Source: Clostridium ljungdahlii | GTDB lineage: Bacteria; Bacillota; Clostridia; Clostridiales; Clostridiaceae | DNA length: 40,792 nucleotides | Assembly (NCBI RefSeq): GCF_001636845.1 | Contig: NZ_LITT01000019.1 | Span: 1 to 40,792 of the forward strand | Direction: 5' to 3' | In this document: one piece after another, positions 16,376 through 25,122 of the stretch | Position numbering within the stretch: the stretch's first letter is position 1 | Layout: each line of letters opens with the position of its first letter | Translations under genes and position numbers: made by a program | Notes under the pieces: model-generated | The model's database searches: none | The model's input: the letters and a program-made list of their open reading frames with translations, nothing else | What the model was told of the DNA's origin: nothing

Positions 16376-18151
16376 ATGAAAAAAGATAATGTAAATAGAA
16401 ATTTAACAATTAAGGAAAAACTTATATATGAGTTTGGCGATATTGGGGAACAAGTAGTAGATGAGTTAATTGTAGATTATGGTATGGATATAACAAATAT
16501 GGTTAATGATAGAGCATATATATTAAGTCATTATGCAATCTCTTTTAAGGTAATAAAAGAGATAATAGAAAAGTGCAGTGTTAATAAAGATGAAGATTAC
16601 AAAAGTAGAAATATTGTTGCAGCTGCAATTATTTACATTAATGAGTGCATGGCTAAAGAAGGGCATGTATTTACATATAAAAGCGAATTAGAGGATAGGC
16701 TTAAAGAATTAGGGGTATTAAATGACGAAAAATTATTAGATAAAATATTAGATTTTTTAAGTGCTGAAAATGAAATAGTTTTGTATAGAGATTTAAATGA
16801 AAATACTTGTATATATCTAAGCAGGCTATATAATTCTGAAGTTAAACTTGCGGAATTAATAACTAATTTTGTAGAAGAAAATAAGAAGATTAATTATGAT
16901 TTAGATAAGGTTGAGAAATTTATAAAAAGTTATATATCAAAAAATATTAGATTAAATAATTTACAACAGAAAGCAGTTAAGATGTCTCTTTCTAATAAAA
17001 TAACGTGTATAGCAGGAGTAGCTGGCAGCGGGAAAACAACAGTAATAAAAGCAATTGTAGAAGGATTTAAATATTTAAAATGTAATAATATCCAACTCAC
17101 TTCCTTTACTGGAAAGGCAGTCGAAAGAATGAGCTGTATTACTGGGGTTCAAGGTTCAACTATACATAGATTATTAGGAATAGAAAGAGAAGATAACAAC
17201 AATTTTCGAAGTATTAAAGCAGATGTGCTAATAGTAGATGAAATAGGAATGATAGGGTTACAGTTGTTTACAGATTTGATGATTAGTGTGAAAGACAACA
17301 AGAATATTAGAATTGTAATCGTTGGGGATAAATTTCAGCTGCAATCTATTGACCCTGGAAGTGTACTAAAAGATTTAATAAAAAGTGGGGTAATCCCTGT
17401 GGTTTATTTACAAGACGTTGTTAGACAGCAAAAGAATAGTTTAATAATTAGTAATGCAAATAAAATAATTAAAGGCATAGGCATAAATGGTGAAAAGTCT
17501 GGAATATGGTTAAAGAAGAATGAATTTGAATTTATAAATGCAGATGGAGAAAATATTAAGGAAAAAGTAATAGGAGCAGTAGAGAAATTACTTAATAAAG
17601 GGACAAGTATATATGATATACAAGTAATGTCTCCTGTTAAGAAAGGAAATAATGGTGTAGAACAATTGAATAGGGAAATAGCTAATGAATTTAATCCTAT
17701 CCAAGAAAGAGATATTTATAAATTGGGGATATTGGACCCAGTAATTGTAGTAAGAAATAATTATCGAAAAAATATATTCAATGGACAGAAAGGAATAGTT
17801 AAAAAAGTGTTGAGAAATATGACTGAGATAGAATCTGTAACAATTGATTTTAGTGGCAAAGAAATAACATTTAAAAAAAATGAAGTTGAGGATATAGAGG
17901 TGGCATATGTTTCTACTGTACACAAAATGCAAGGCAGTGAATCCAAGGTAATAATAATGATAGTAGATAAGGAACATAAAAGAATGTTAAGCAGAGAATT
18001 ATTATATGTTGCAGTAACAAGGTGCATTGAAAGGATAATAATAATAGGGAATAAGGATACTTTTAATGAAGCGGTAAAAAGAGTAATTAAAGAAAGAAAT
18101 TCATTATTGTCAGATAGAATAGAGGAGAATATATGTATACTAAAAAAATAG
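16376..18151 (+). CDS. RecD2-like superfamily 1 DNA helicase
   Basis: A 591-aa protein. Walker A GVAGSGKTT is near residues 215-223, motif II VDEIGMIG near 286-293, motif III VGDKFQLQSIDPGS near 318-331, then VVRQ. The C-terminal part has MSPVKKGNNGVEQLN and the UvrD_C_2-type motifs VSTVHKMQGSE and LLYVAVTRC. The family translocates 5'-3' on single-stranded DNA. It is shorter than chromosomal RecD2 (usually over 700 aa), with a reduced N-terminal region, as is common on mobile elements, where it may help replication or TraA-like processing; no relaxase domain is present. AAGGAG lies about 14 nt before the ATG. Confidence 0.88.
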   Translation: MKKDNVNRNLTIKEKLIYEFGDIGEQVVDELIVDYGMDITNMVNDRAYILSHYAISFKVIKEIIEKCSVNKDEDYKSRNIVAAAIIYINECMAKEGHVFTYKSELEDRLKELGVLNDEKLLDKILDFLSAENEIVLYRDLNENTCIYLSRLYNSEVKLAELITNFVEENKKINYDLDKVEKFIKSYISKNIRLNNLQQKAVKMSLSNKITCIAGVAGSGKTTVIKAIVEGFKYLKCNNIQLTSFTGKAVERMSCITGVQGSTIHRLLGIEREDNNNFRSIKADVLIVDEIGMIGLQLFTDLMISVKDNKNIRIVIVGDKFQLQSIDPGSVLKDLIKSGVIPVVYLQDVVRQQKNSLIISNANKIIKGIGINGEKSGIWLKKNEFEFINADGENIKEKVIGAVEKLLNKGTSIYDIQVMSPVKKGNNGVEQLNREIANEFNPIQERDIYKLGILDPVIVVRNNYRKNIFNGQKGIVKKVLRNMTEIESVTIDFSGKEITFKKNEVEDIEVAYVSTVHKMQGSESKVIIMIVDKEHKRMLSRELLYVAVTRCIERIIIIGNKDTFNEAVKRVIKERNSLLSDRIEENICILKK

Positions 18152-18390
18152 GGAATTTTATGAGAAAGTTGAAGCAAGTTTTTATATAATAGCTTTTGGA
18201 TATTCTAATGAATGTCACGCATGGTTAGATATGATGAAAATTAGGAGATATATAGACCAGTAAACATACTCACAAAAAGATAATTTTACTTGGATAGGTA
18301 AATATAAAAAAATATTAACAGTTTCAAGTTGATATTGACAATAGTTGACGAAACCAATATCATTTATAATTGAGGAGTGTGTGTACTACA

Positions 18391-18981
18391 ATGGAAAATG
18401 AACAAATTAAAAATGAAAATAATAGTAGTAATATAACATTTGGCAGTATTATCCGAAGAGAGCGGAAGAAGAGTGGAAAATCTTTAAAGGAAATCGAAAA
18501 AGAGATGACTGTTAAAGTTAAAAAAGTTAAGGATGGAAAAGAAGTTATTGAGGAAGATGCCTTAATTACAGCGTCTTATTTAAATAGGATTGAAAATGAA
18601 AATCGAGTTAACGTATCTTTTAATTTGGTATGTCTACTTATAAAAAAGTTTAATTTAGATTTAATTGAAGTGTTTAAAAGTTTTGGATATGGTGATATAA
18701 TAGCTAACAATATGAAGCAAAATAGCATAAAGCAAGATGATATTGAAACTATTTTAAAGGAAACTAATTTTGAAGCTCCAATTATAATAGACGGTAAAGA
18801 AGAAAAAAAGGTACTTACAAACAATGAAAAAGATATGATAGCAACAATTTTAAATGATGTATTTAAGTATGGAATATCAAATGAAGAAAGTATAGTATAT
18901 GTTTTAACCAAATTATTAAATGATATGGATTGCTATAAAAAAAGTAGAAAAAGGTTAGCTGATGATTTAAAAAAGATATAA
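18391..18981 (+). CDS. XRE-family regulator with an inserted loop in the HTH
   Basis: A 196-aa protein. An N-terminal HTH begins with FGSIIRRERKKSGKSLKEIE and resumes with LITASYLNRIENENRVN, separated by a charged insertion of about 20 residues (VKVKKVKDGKEVIEED). An insertion between the second and third helices of a Cro/C1 domain is unusual. The C-terminal part is helical with an acidic stretch. AGGAG at 18373-18377 supports the ATG at 18391 rather than the TTG at 18370, which overlaps that ribosome site. Upstream, GATATTG and CAATATC flank the promoter region and could be its own operator. A perfect 15-bp hairpin follows the gene. Confidence 0.75.
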   Translation: MENEQIKNENNSSNITFGSIIRRERKKSGKSLKEIEKEMTVKVKKVKDGKEVIEEDALITASYLNRIENENRVNVSFNLVCLLIKKFNLDLIEVFKSFGYGDIIANNMKQNSIKQDDIETILKETNFEAPIIIDGKEEKKVLTNNEKDMIATILNDVFKYGISNEESIVYVLTKLLNDMDCYKKSRKRLADDLKKI

Positions 18982-19068
18982 CTATTTTGGTAGTTAAAGT
19001 TGCATTTATTATAAACTTGTTGATATAAAACTATAATAGAAATCTTATAAATATGGAAAAACTAATAT

Positions 19069-19107
19069 AAAAGGAATGTAAATATCATATAAATTTACAT
19101 TCCTTTT
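19069..19107. terminator. Perfect 15-bp hairpin terminator
   Basis: Arms 19069-19083 and 19093-19107 (AAAAGGAATGTAAAT and its complement), 9-nt loop, ending in TTTT. Confidence 0.7.
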
Positions 19108-19118
19108 GACTTAAGTCA
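19106..19118. promoter_or_regulatory. Palindrome TTGACTTAAGTCA, copy 1 (candidate operator)
   Basis: TGACTTAAGTCA is a perfect 12-bp palindrome that recurs 82 bp downstream over a promoter. It abuts the terminator of the XRE gene. Confidence 0.5.
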
Positions 19119-19187
19119 TTTAATTTGTGCTTTGATTATGGATTTTGCTGACCAACATATATATGAAAAAAGTTTTTAAAAAAAATG

Positions 19188-19216
19188 TTGACTTAAGTCA
19201 ATAAAACGGATATAAT
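19188..19216 (+). promoter_or_regulatory. Near-consensus promoter overlapped by palindromic operator (copy 2)
   Basis: TTGACT (19188-19193) and TATAAT (19211-19216) are 17 nt apart, an almost ideal sigma-A promoter. The -35 is embedded in the palindrome TTGACTTAAGTCAA (19188-19201). A repressor bound there would block RNA polymerase. It drives the genes from 19269 onward. The XRE protein encoded just upstream is the nearest candidate ligand, by proximity only. Confidence 0.7.
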
Positions 19217-19268
19217 ATATATATCGGAGTTAATAGAAAACCAAAAATAAAAGAAAGGGAGTCTAAAG

Positions 19269-19488
19269 ATGAAAAACTATTATAGTAATGATATTAATAA
19301 CTATAAGAGCAACCAAAGGAGCTGACTTAATTTACAATGTGAATATAGACAAGCTACTTGAAAAAATATATAAATTTGATTCATTTAGGAGCTTTACTGT
19401 AATAAGAATGGCTTTTGAATTTTGGAGCAAAAGAAAAAGTATTTTTGATGTAGAAAAATTATTAAAAGAAATATTTGGAACAAAATAG
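19269..19488 (+). CDS. Small gene downstream of the regulated promoter, frame uncertain
   Basis: AAAGGGAG precedes an ATG at 19269 that opens only 18 codons (MKNYYSNDINNYKSNQRS). A second frame open from 19288 to 19488 gives a plausible 66-aa end containing VNIDKLLEKIYKFDSF and KSIFDVEKLLKEIFG. One missing base near 19315-19320 would join them into a protein of about 72 aa. Either a short leader peptide precedes a separately started gene, or a single small gene is frameshifted. No family is recognised. A perfect 10-bp inverted repeat follows at 19496-19523. Confidence 0.35.
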
Positions 19489-19495
19489 CAAAAAA

Positions 19496-19523
19496 TTAAG
19501 TTAACTTTGCCAGGTTAACTTAA
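19496..19523. promoter_or_regulatory. Perfect 10-bp inverted repeat
   Basis: TTAAGTTAAC (19496-19505) and GTTAACTTAA (19514-19523) with an 8-nt spacer, between the small gene and the next gene. It could be an operator or a weak terminator; no T-run follows. Confidence 0.4.
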
Positions 19524-19621
19524 CCGCTAAAATAAAAATAAATTATAAACACACAAACATTATAAATCAATATATAGATAATTTCAATAAGATTTCAATA
19601 AGAATGGAGGATTTTAATGAT

Positions 19622-20143
19622 ATGAAGGTTATTATAAGTAATAACGCTAAAAAACATATGAAAGTTCATGAGACTGATTTTGTAGTTAATTGGAAGGAGT
19701 TATTAAAAAAGTGTGAGATTGAAGGAAAGTTTGATAGTTTAAATAAATCCTTTGAAATAGTAAAAATCGAATTTGAATATAACATAGGGTACTGTAAGTG
19801 CATACAGACAAAACCAGAAGATGAAATAGTGTTTGCTAAGAGAACAGGCAGAGAGATTTATTCCAGGCTTGTAAAAAATAGAAGAGCTGAACTTGTAAAG
19901 TCAATTGTTTTTATTTTAAACAAAAATAGAAATAATGATGAAGAATATTTTTTGATAACTGCTTTCCCAGCCAGCCAAAGTTTTAAAGAGCCAGAAGATT
20001 TAAACATTAAGTCAAAAAATGAATTAAAGGAATGCTTACAATTTTGGAAAGGGCATGCACTTATATATGATGAAAACATAATAGATATTGATAGTATTAA
20101 AGACTATTGTCCATATAAGAATTTGTATATTGCAGTTGCATAA
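19622..20143 (+). CDS. Unrecognised 173-aa protein
   Basis: I do not recognise this protein. It starts MKVIISNNAKKHMKVHETDF and has a beta-rich middle with GYCKCIQTKPEDEIVFAKR, followed by LVKNRRAELVKSIVFILNKNR and FLITAFPASQSF. The pattern of short strands ending in a C-terminal CPYKNLYIAVA tail is compact and single-domain. The ATG at 19622 is chosen over 19604 because GGAGG lies 11 nt upstream of it. It appears to belong to the transcription unit controlled by the palindrome-overlapped promoter. No membrane segment or signal is visible. Confidence 0.6.
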   Translation: MKVIISNNAKKHMKVHETDFVVNWKELLKKCEIEGKFDSLNKSFEIVKIEFEYNIGYCKCIQTKPEDEIVFAKRTGREIYSRLVKNRRAELVKSIVFILNKNRNNDEEYFLITAFPASQSFKEPEDLNIKSKNELKECLQFWKGHALIYDENIIDIDSIKDYCPYKNLYIAVA

Positions 20144-20196
20144 TGATGGCTTAAGTGATAAGAAAGTTAAACTAAGATGAAAAGGAGAAAATAAGA

Positions 20197-21110
20197 ATGG
20201 ATGAAAAAAAGAAAGTAATAGTAAAATATCTTTTAATGAAGATGGAAGAAAAAACAGTATTTTATTAGGTGGAGATGGACAAGAAATTCAAGAGATTGAA
20301 GCTGAGGTTTCAGAGAGAATTTTGAAACTTGCTAATGTAGATACTAATGGAAATATATATTTAAATATTGGATTTATATTTTCAGAGTATAAGAATCATT
20401 TAGAAAATATACTTGTTGATTATATTAAAAAAGAGGATGAATGTGGAAAATATTTAACAGAAAAAATGAGGAAAAAGCGTTTTGATAAAGTTCAAGAAGT
20501 TAACGAACTGTTGACTTGGGAAGAAAATAGAAGAGAAAATTTAAAAAAATTAGAAGAAAAGTATCAGCCATTTATTGATGAAAGAGATAAAAGAGAAGAA
20601 GAATTTAGAAAAGAAAGAGAGAGAGTTGAGGAAATTAGAAGAGAACAATCTCTAAGAGAAAGAGAAGAAGAGGATAAACGCTTAAAAATAAAAGAAGAGA
20701 ACGAACGCAAAGAAGAACTCAAAGAGTTAGAAAAAGAAAAGAAAAAAGAAGAAGCATTTGGTCAAGAAAGAGATAAATGGATTGCAGCATATGGAAGTCA
20801 GTATTTAAAACAAGCTATAAAATTAAAATATGATGTAGATTCTAAGTATGTAATAGAGAGAGCTAAGAAAGAGTTTCCTGATTATGATTGTGACATAAAT
20901 GATAATGCAGGCTGGAGTGAATGTTGTAATCCAACTGAGAAATCTATTGAAGAAGTAGTAAAACTAATAGAAAATGGCAATGAGGCAGAAATAGTATGGC
21001 TTACAAATCCAGCTGATTCAGATTATCAAGATGATTTTCAAGAGAGAGAGGCTATAGCTATAATAAATTACTTAGGAAAATATGACTTAATTAAAAGTAT
21101 AAAATATTAG
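20197..21110 (+). CDS. Coiled-coil protein of unknown function with a -1 frameshift at A AAA AAG
   Basis: AAAGGAG precedes an ATG at 20197 (MDEKKK) whose frame ends after 23 codons. A -1 shift at the heptamer A AAA AAG (20205-20211) enters an open frame to 21110, giving about 304 aa. The joined product has a folded N-terminal part (ILLGGDGQEIQEIEAEVSER), a highly charged Glu/Lys/Arg coiled coil (about 105-190), and an acidic C-terminal domain with KEFPDYDCDINDNAGWSE. The alternative is a TTG start inside the frame at 20322, which has no convincing ribosome site. The frame break is a one-base loss in an A7 run or programmed slippage. Function unknown. Confidence 0.6.
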
Positions 21111-21310
21111 ATATACTAATGTTTTGGGGATTAATTAAATAAGATGGATTGCAGACTATGAAAATTGGCATCAGAAGTAGTTAAAAAGTTAATTCAGAAT
21201 AAAATTGAGCTTTCAAAATACAAGACACTGTTCTTTATTATTTTACTTAATAGAAAGATATTTGTTAGAAATTCAGATTTCTTAATAATCTTGCAAATAC
21301 ATATATCAGA

Positions 21311-21347
21311 ATATTCAGTATATTCATATTGCGAATATACTGAATAT
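21311..21347. promoter_or_regulatory. Perfect 15-bp inverted repeat
   Basis: Arms ATATTCAGTATATTC and GAATATACTGAATAT with a 7-nt loop, in the 315-bp gap between the coiled-coil gene and the next gene. No T-run follows, so an operator or RNA element controlling the downstream gene is likelier than a terminator. I see no credible gene in 21111-21425. Confidence 0.45.
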
Positions 21348-21425
21348 AAGAAAATAATTAATTAGAATGAAGATGAATGAACTATATTCATAATTATTTG
21401 TATAGAGAAAGGTTGAATATAAGAA

Positions 21426-22004
21426 ATGGTTAAAAATAATATAAATCAAATTTTAAGAATAGATGGTAAGAATGTTTTTCTCGAAGTTATGAATAATGCT
21501 TTCCAAATCAACAAAGTACAGATAAATTTTGTTAAATATGATTTGAAACTTGAAAAAAATAGCAGACAGTTAATAAACATTTCTTTATATATAGATATTG
21601 ATAAAATATTGATATTAGCAAATGACATATTAAGTGGTAGGTTAGCTGCATTAGCTAAACAGGCAAATAACATAAAAGAAAAAAGTGGGTATAAATACTG
21701 CAAAGAAATTTATGCCGATATTGGAGGAGTGTCAGCAGTAAAATTAAAAGAGCGTGGAAAAGAGCGGCCAGATGGAAAGTGTCTATTTAGAAGATTTAAA
21801 ATAACACCTGGTGATAAGGTAAATTGGATTTTTTCTGGAGAGATAGGAGCAGGAGAAGAGAGTGAAACAGGACTAATTATTCCTCAGGATAAGCCAGAAG
21901 AAATTGTTAGAGTACCTTTGAATGATGAAGACTTAAAGAAATTTGCATTAGTATTGAAAAGCCATATTCAGGCGTACTTAACATCGCTTTATATAAAAGA
22001 GTAG
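21426..22004 (+). CDS. Unrecognised 192-aa protein
   Basis: I do not recognise a family. The N-terminal half alternates strands and helices (INKVQINFVKYDLKLEK, ISLYIDIDKILILANDILSG). The middle has GGVSAVKLKERGKERPDGKCLFRRFKI, and the end is a soluble helical segment. It has no membrane segment. AAAGG lies about 13 nt before the ATG. It sits in a same-strand series of unknown genes between the regulated promoter at 19.2 kb and the restriction locus, and the next gene begins after a 46-bp gap. Confidence 0.6.
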   Translation: MVKNNINQILRIDGKNVFLEVMNNAFQINKVQINFVKYDLKLEKNSRQLINISLYIDIDKILILANDILSGRLAALAKQANNIKEKSGYKYCKEIYADIGGVSAVKLKERGKERPDGKCLFRRFKITPGDKVNWIFSGEIGAGEESETGLIIPQDKPEEIVRVPLNDEDLKKFALVLKSHIQAYLTSLYIKE

Positions 22005-22050
22005 AAAAGAATAAACAAACTAAAAAACAAAAGCATAGGAGGAATAATTT

Positions 22051-22611
22051 ATGAAAAAAGTAATAGTTGAGAGATTAGATGAATCTACAAATGATATAAA
22101 AGAATATGAAGTTATTGCAGAGGAAGAGGCTATAGAAGCTATTGATGATTTTAATATAGCAGAAAATGTAGTTGATAATTCAATCTATGATTATGGCTAT
22201 ACGGTTGAAATAAATCTGAAAACAGGTGAAATATATGCAGGCATAGATGATGGAACATTCAGCCTGGGAGATACTACTACAATTAGATGCATTTATCACC
22301 AAGACGCGTATGATGATGGTCCTTTCATTGGCGACTCTATAAGAAACGAATATTGTGAATTTGAGGCATTTAACGAACAATATCAAGATTGGGTTAATGG
22401 AATAGAAAGAAAATATGACTATGAATTTAATAGTGACTATTATAATGATGAATATGAGGCTTTTATTGTTGAAGTATTAGAGGAAGATATTTATGAGTTT
22501 AAAAGAAATTATTATATAGAAACATTTGAGTTTGAAATGGGGATTCACTTTGACATCTATGAAGATACCCATGAATTTTACGAAGAAGCTAAAGCAATAA
22601 TAGAATTGTAA
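22051..22611 (+). CDS. Very acidic unrecognised protein
   Basis: A 186-aa protein dominated by Asp, Glu and Tyr, with almost no basic residues after the first 25 (for example NSDYYNDEYEAFIVEVLEED). AGGAGG is positioned correctly before the ATG. Such strongly acidic small proteins on mobile elements are sometimes DNA mimics that block restriction enzymes or other DNA-binding proteins. Its position 300 bp upstream of a type I restriction locus makes an anti-restriction role worth testing, but the sequence gives no direct proof. A large hairpin follows. Confidence 0.6.
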   Translation: MKKVIVERLDESTNDIKEYEVIAEEEAIEAIDDFNIAENVVDNSIYDYGYTVEINLKTGEIYAGIDDGTFSLGDTTTIRCIYHQDAYDDGPFIGDSIRNEYCEFEAFNEQYQDWVNGIERKYDYEFNSDYYNDEYEAFIVEVLEEDIYEFKRNYYIETFEFEMGIHFDIYEDTHEFYEEAKAIIEL

Positions 22612-22641
22612 AATAAATGTAATTTAACAATTTTATAAATT

Positions 22642-22709
22642 AATCCTGTTTAATTTGATATGAAACTTATAAAATATAGAAGTCTTTCATATGCAAGTTA
22701 AGCAGGATT
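22642..22709. terminator. Large nested hairpin
   Basis: AATCCTG/CAGGATT, TTAA/TTAA and ATATGAAA/TTTCATAT pair in register (22642-22665 with 22685-22709), separating the acidic gene from hsdM. The rest of the gap to 22911 holds the hsdM promoter region but no gene. Confidence 0.55.
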
Positions 22710-22911
22710 TAATCATTTTTATTGAAATTTAAGTATGGCATTGAATTATATATTATTATACAATTGCAACTTTATTTACAATATTCATTATTAGTTACAG
22801 CAGATAAACTACTTACTATAGACAATAAGATATAGGATTGTGATAAAATGTAGTAAGTTAGAAGATTATTAGTTTTATATTAAATATATATTTTAAGAGG
22901 AGAAAAAGATT

Positions 22912-24429
22912 ATGGAGAAACTAACATTACAACAATTAGAATCAAAGCTTTGGGAGTGTGCGGATGTTCTTAGAGGAGAATTATCAGCGACCCAATACAT
23001 GGACTACATATTTGGAATGTTATTTTTAAAAAGGATGAATGATGAATTTGTTTCCGAAAGGAAGATTAGATTTAATGAGTTTAAAGAGGAAGGTATGGTT
23101 GAAGAAGAAATAGAAGAACTTTTAAATGATTCGTCTATTTATGAAACTTTCTATATTCCAGAACAAGCAAGATGGGATAAGTTAAAAAATTTAAATTTAA
23201 ATATAGGACCCGAACTTGATAAAGCGTTTAAAGCTATAGAGGACGAACCTAAAAATAGTGAACTTATAGGAGTTTTAACTACGGTTAATTATAATGATAA
23301 GGAACGTGTACCTGATAAAAAACTTAGCCAATTGTTACTTATTTTTGATGGTATGAATCTTTCAAATAAATATCTTGAATCAGAAGATATTTTAGGAGAC
23401 GCTTACCAATATTTAATTAAACAATTTGCAGATGAAGGAGGCAAGAAGGGAGGAGAATTTTATACTCCAACAGAAGTAGTTAGGGTAATGGTTAATTTAC
23501 TGAAGCCACAAGAAGGTGATAGAGTGTATGACCCAACTTGTGGTTCTGGTGGTATGTTAATTCAGAGTATTCGATACATAAAAGAGCATAGTGGAAATTA
23601 CAAGAATGTATCTCTTTATGGCCAGGAAATAAATCTTTCTACCTGGGCAATTTGCAAAATGAATATGTTACTTCATGGAGCAAAAGGAGCTGACATACAA
23701 AAGGGAGATACCATAAGAGAACCTAAACATACAGAAGGTGGAGTTTTAAAGACATTTGACAAGGTTCTTGCCAATCCTCCATTTTCATTGAAGAATTGGG
23801 GACGTGAAGAAGCAGGTGTTGATGAGTTCCATAGATTTTCTTATGGAGTACCACCGAAATCTTATGGAGATTTAGCATTTGTATCTCATATGGTGGCAAG
23901 TTTAAATGTAAAAGGTAAGATGGCGAGTGTAGTGCCTCATGGTGTGCTTTTTAGAGGTGGAGCGGAGCAGAAAATAAGAACAGGATTTTTAAAAGATGAC
24001 TTAATAGAAGCTGTAATAGGATTACCTCAAAATATATTCTACGGTACAGGTATTCCTGCAGCTATAATAGTTATTAATAAGAATAAGGATGAAGATAAAA
24101 GAAAAAAGGTTTTATTTATAGATGGAAGTAATGATTTTGTTAAAGATGGAAATAAAAATAAGATTAGAGACGAAGATATAGATAAAATAGTTAAAGTTTT
24201 TGATGAATATAAAGATGTAGAAAAATATGCAAGCGTAGTTAATTTAAAAACTATAGAGGAGAATGATTATAACCTTAATATTAGCCGATATGTTGATACT
24301 ACAGAAGAAGAGGAAGAAGTAGATATTGACTTAGTTTTACAGGATATCAGAGAATTAAAAATGAAGATGGCAGACTCAGAAGAAAAACTTAACGGATACC
24401 TTGAAGAGTTGGGATTTGAGATTATTTGA
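22912..24429 (+). CDS. hsdM: Type I restriction-modification DNA methyltransferase subunit
   Basis: A 505-aa HsdM. The N-terminal helical domain is followed by AdoMet motif DPTCGSGGM near residues 207-215 and catalytic NPPF near 288-291, both intact. It methylates adenine N6 at the site chosen by HsdS, protecting self DNA, and assembles as M2S or R2M2S. Its length is usual for the family. GAGGAG precedes the ATG. It heads the operon but is separated from hsdS by two extra genes, an unusual arrangement. A short repeat-like motif (AAGCGGCAAGT) follows its stop, similar to sequence near hsdR. Confidence 0.95.
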   Translation: MEKLTLQQLESKLWECADVLRGELSATQYMDYIFGMLFLKRMNDEFVSERKIRFNEFKEEGMVEEEIEELLNDSSIYETFYIPEQARWDKLKNLNLNIGPELDKAFKAIEDEPKNSELIGVLTTVNYNDKERVPDKKLSQLLLIFDGMNLSNKYLESEDILGDAYQYLIKQFADEGGKKGGEFYTPTEVVRVMVNLLKPQEGDRVYDPTCGSGGMLIQSIRYIKEHSGNYKNVSLYGQEINLSTWAICKMNMLLHGAKGADIQKGDTIREPKHTEGGVLKTFDKVLANPPFSLKNWGREEAGVDEFHRFSYGVPPKSYGDLAFVSHMVASLNVKGKMASVVPHGVLFRGGAEQKIRTGFLKDDLIEAVIGLPQNIFYGTGIPAAIIVINKNKDEDKRKKVLFIDGSNDFVKDGNKNKIRDEDIDKIVKVFDEYKDVEKYASVVNLKTIEENDYNLNISRYVDTTEEEEEVDIDLVLQDIRELKMKMADSEEKLNGYLEELGFEII

Positions 24430-24476
24430 TTTAAGCGGCAAGTAAAAAAGGTTAAAAGTAAGGAGGTAAAGTTTGA

Positions 24477-24737
24477 ATGAAGTGGAATGAGGCGAGAAAA
24501 GTATATCCAAATAAATGGCTTTTATTTGAAGCTATAGAGGCTTGTTCTGAGGGTGGTAAAAGAATTGTTGAGGAACTTTCAGTTATAAATGTATATGACA
24601 ACGGAAAAGAAGCTCTTAAAGAGTATGCAGAGAAGCATAAAAAGGATAAAAGTAGAGAGATGTACGTTTATAATACTAAAAATGAACAATTATTAATAGA
24701 AGAAAGAAACTGGATTGGAGTGCGAAAGAATGGTTAA
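24477..24737 (+). CDS. Small protein paired with the aspartic protease
   Basis: An 86-aa protein with a strong AAGGAGG site before its ATG. It is built of two short alpha/beta units (YPNKWLLFEAIEACSEGGKR, then MYVYNTKNEQLLIEERNW). Its end overlaps the protease start by 8 bp, so the two are translationally coupled and probably act together. I believe this pair occurs elsewhere in Clostridia, though I cannot check that here. A role as substrate, regulator or partner of the protease is possible. No enzymatic motif is visible. Confidence 0.65.
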   Translation: MKWNEARKVYPNKWLLFEAIEACSEGGKRIVEELSVINVYDNGKEALKEYAEKHKKDKSREMYVYNTKNEQLLIEERNWIGVRKNG

Positions 24738-25119
24738 ACTTGATTTGAAATATGGACTTCCATTTTGCACAGTTAGTCTTTCTTATAATGGAAAAAAGAT
24801 AAGTATTGACAATGTACTTTTAGATACTGGTTCAGGTGGTACTGTATTCAAAATGGATGTAGTTGAGGAAATAGATATAACAATAGAAGATGATGATGTC
24901 ATTGAAACTATTTCAGGTGTAGGCGGTTCGGAATTTGTATATAAAAAAGAGGTAGATTCAATAGCTTTAGGTGACTTGGAGCTTCATAATTTTAAAGTAG
25001 AAGTAGGAGTTATGGATTATGGCTTTGAGATAAATGGTATATTGGGAATGGATTTTATGAAAAAAGTAGGAGCGATAATTAATTTAGATGGAATGAAAGT
25101 AACTAAAGGTAATAGGTAG
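24730..25119 (+). CDS. Retropepsin-like aspartic protease inside the type I RM operon
   Basis: A 129-aa single-domain aspartic protease of the retropepsin (clan AA) fold. VLLDTGSGGTVF carries the catalytic DTGS at residues 32-35, and the C-terminal EINGILGMDFM is the hydrophobic-hydrophobic-Gly strand that pairs with it. As a single-lobe enzyme it should work as a homodimer. TGGAG supports the ATG at 24730 over the TTG at 24715. It is inserted between hsdM and hsdS, whose start follows within 4 bp, so it should be co-expressed with the restriction enzyme. Proteolytic control of restriction is an inviting inference, not shown. Confidence 0.82.
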   Translation: MVKLDLKYGLPFCTVSLSYNGKKISIDNVLLDTGSGGTVFKMDVVEEIDITIEDDDVIETISGVGGSEFVYKKEVDSIALGDLELHNFKVEVGVMDYGFEINGILGMDFMKKVGAIINLDGMKVTKGNR

Positions 25120-25122
25120 GTG

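Noticed and set aside
17588-18177. Long minus-strand frames opposite the RecD2-like helicase
   Set aside because: They are low-complexity mirrors of a strongly motif-supported plus-strand gene with no ribosome sites.
21165-21365. Open frame of 66 codons starting with TTG
   Set aside because: No ribosome site, and its 3' third is made of the perfect inverted repeat at 21311-21347, so it is better read as intergenic sequence.
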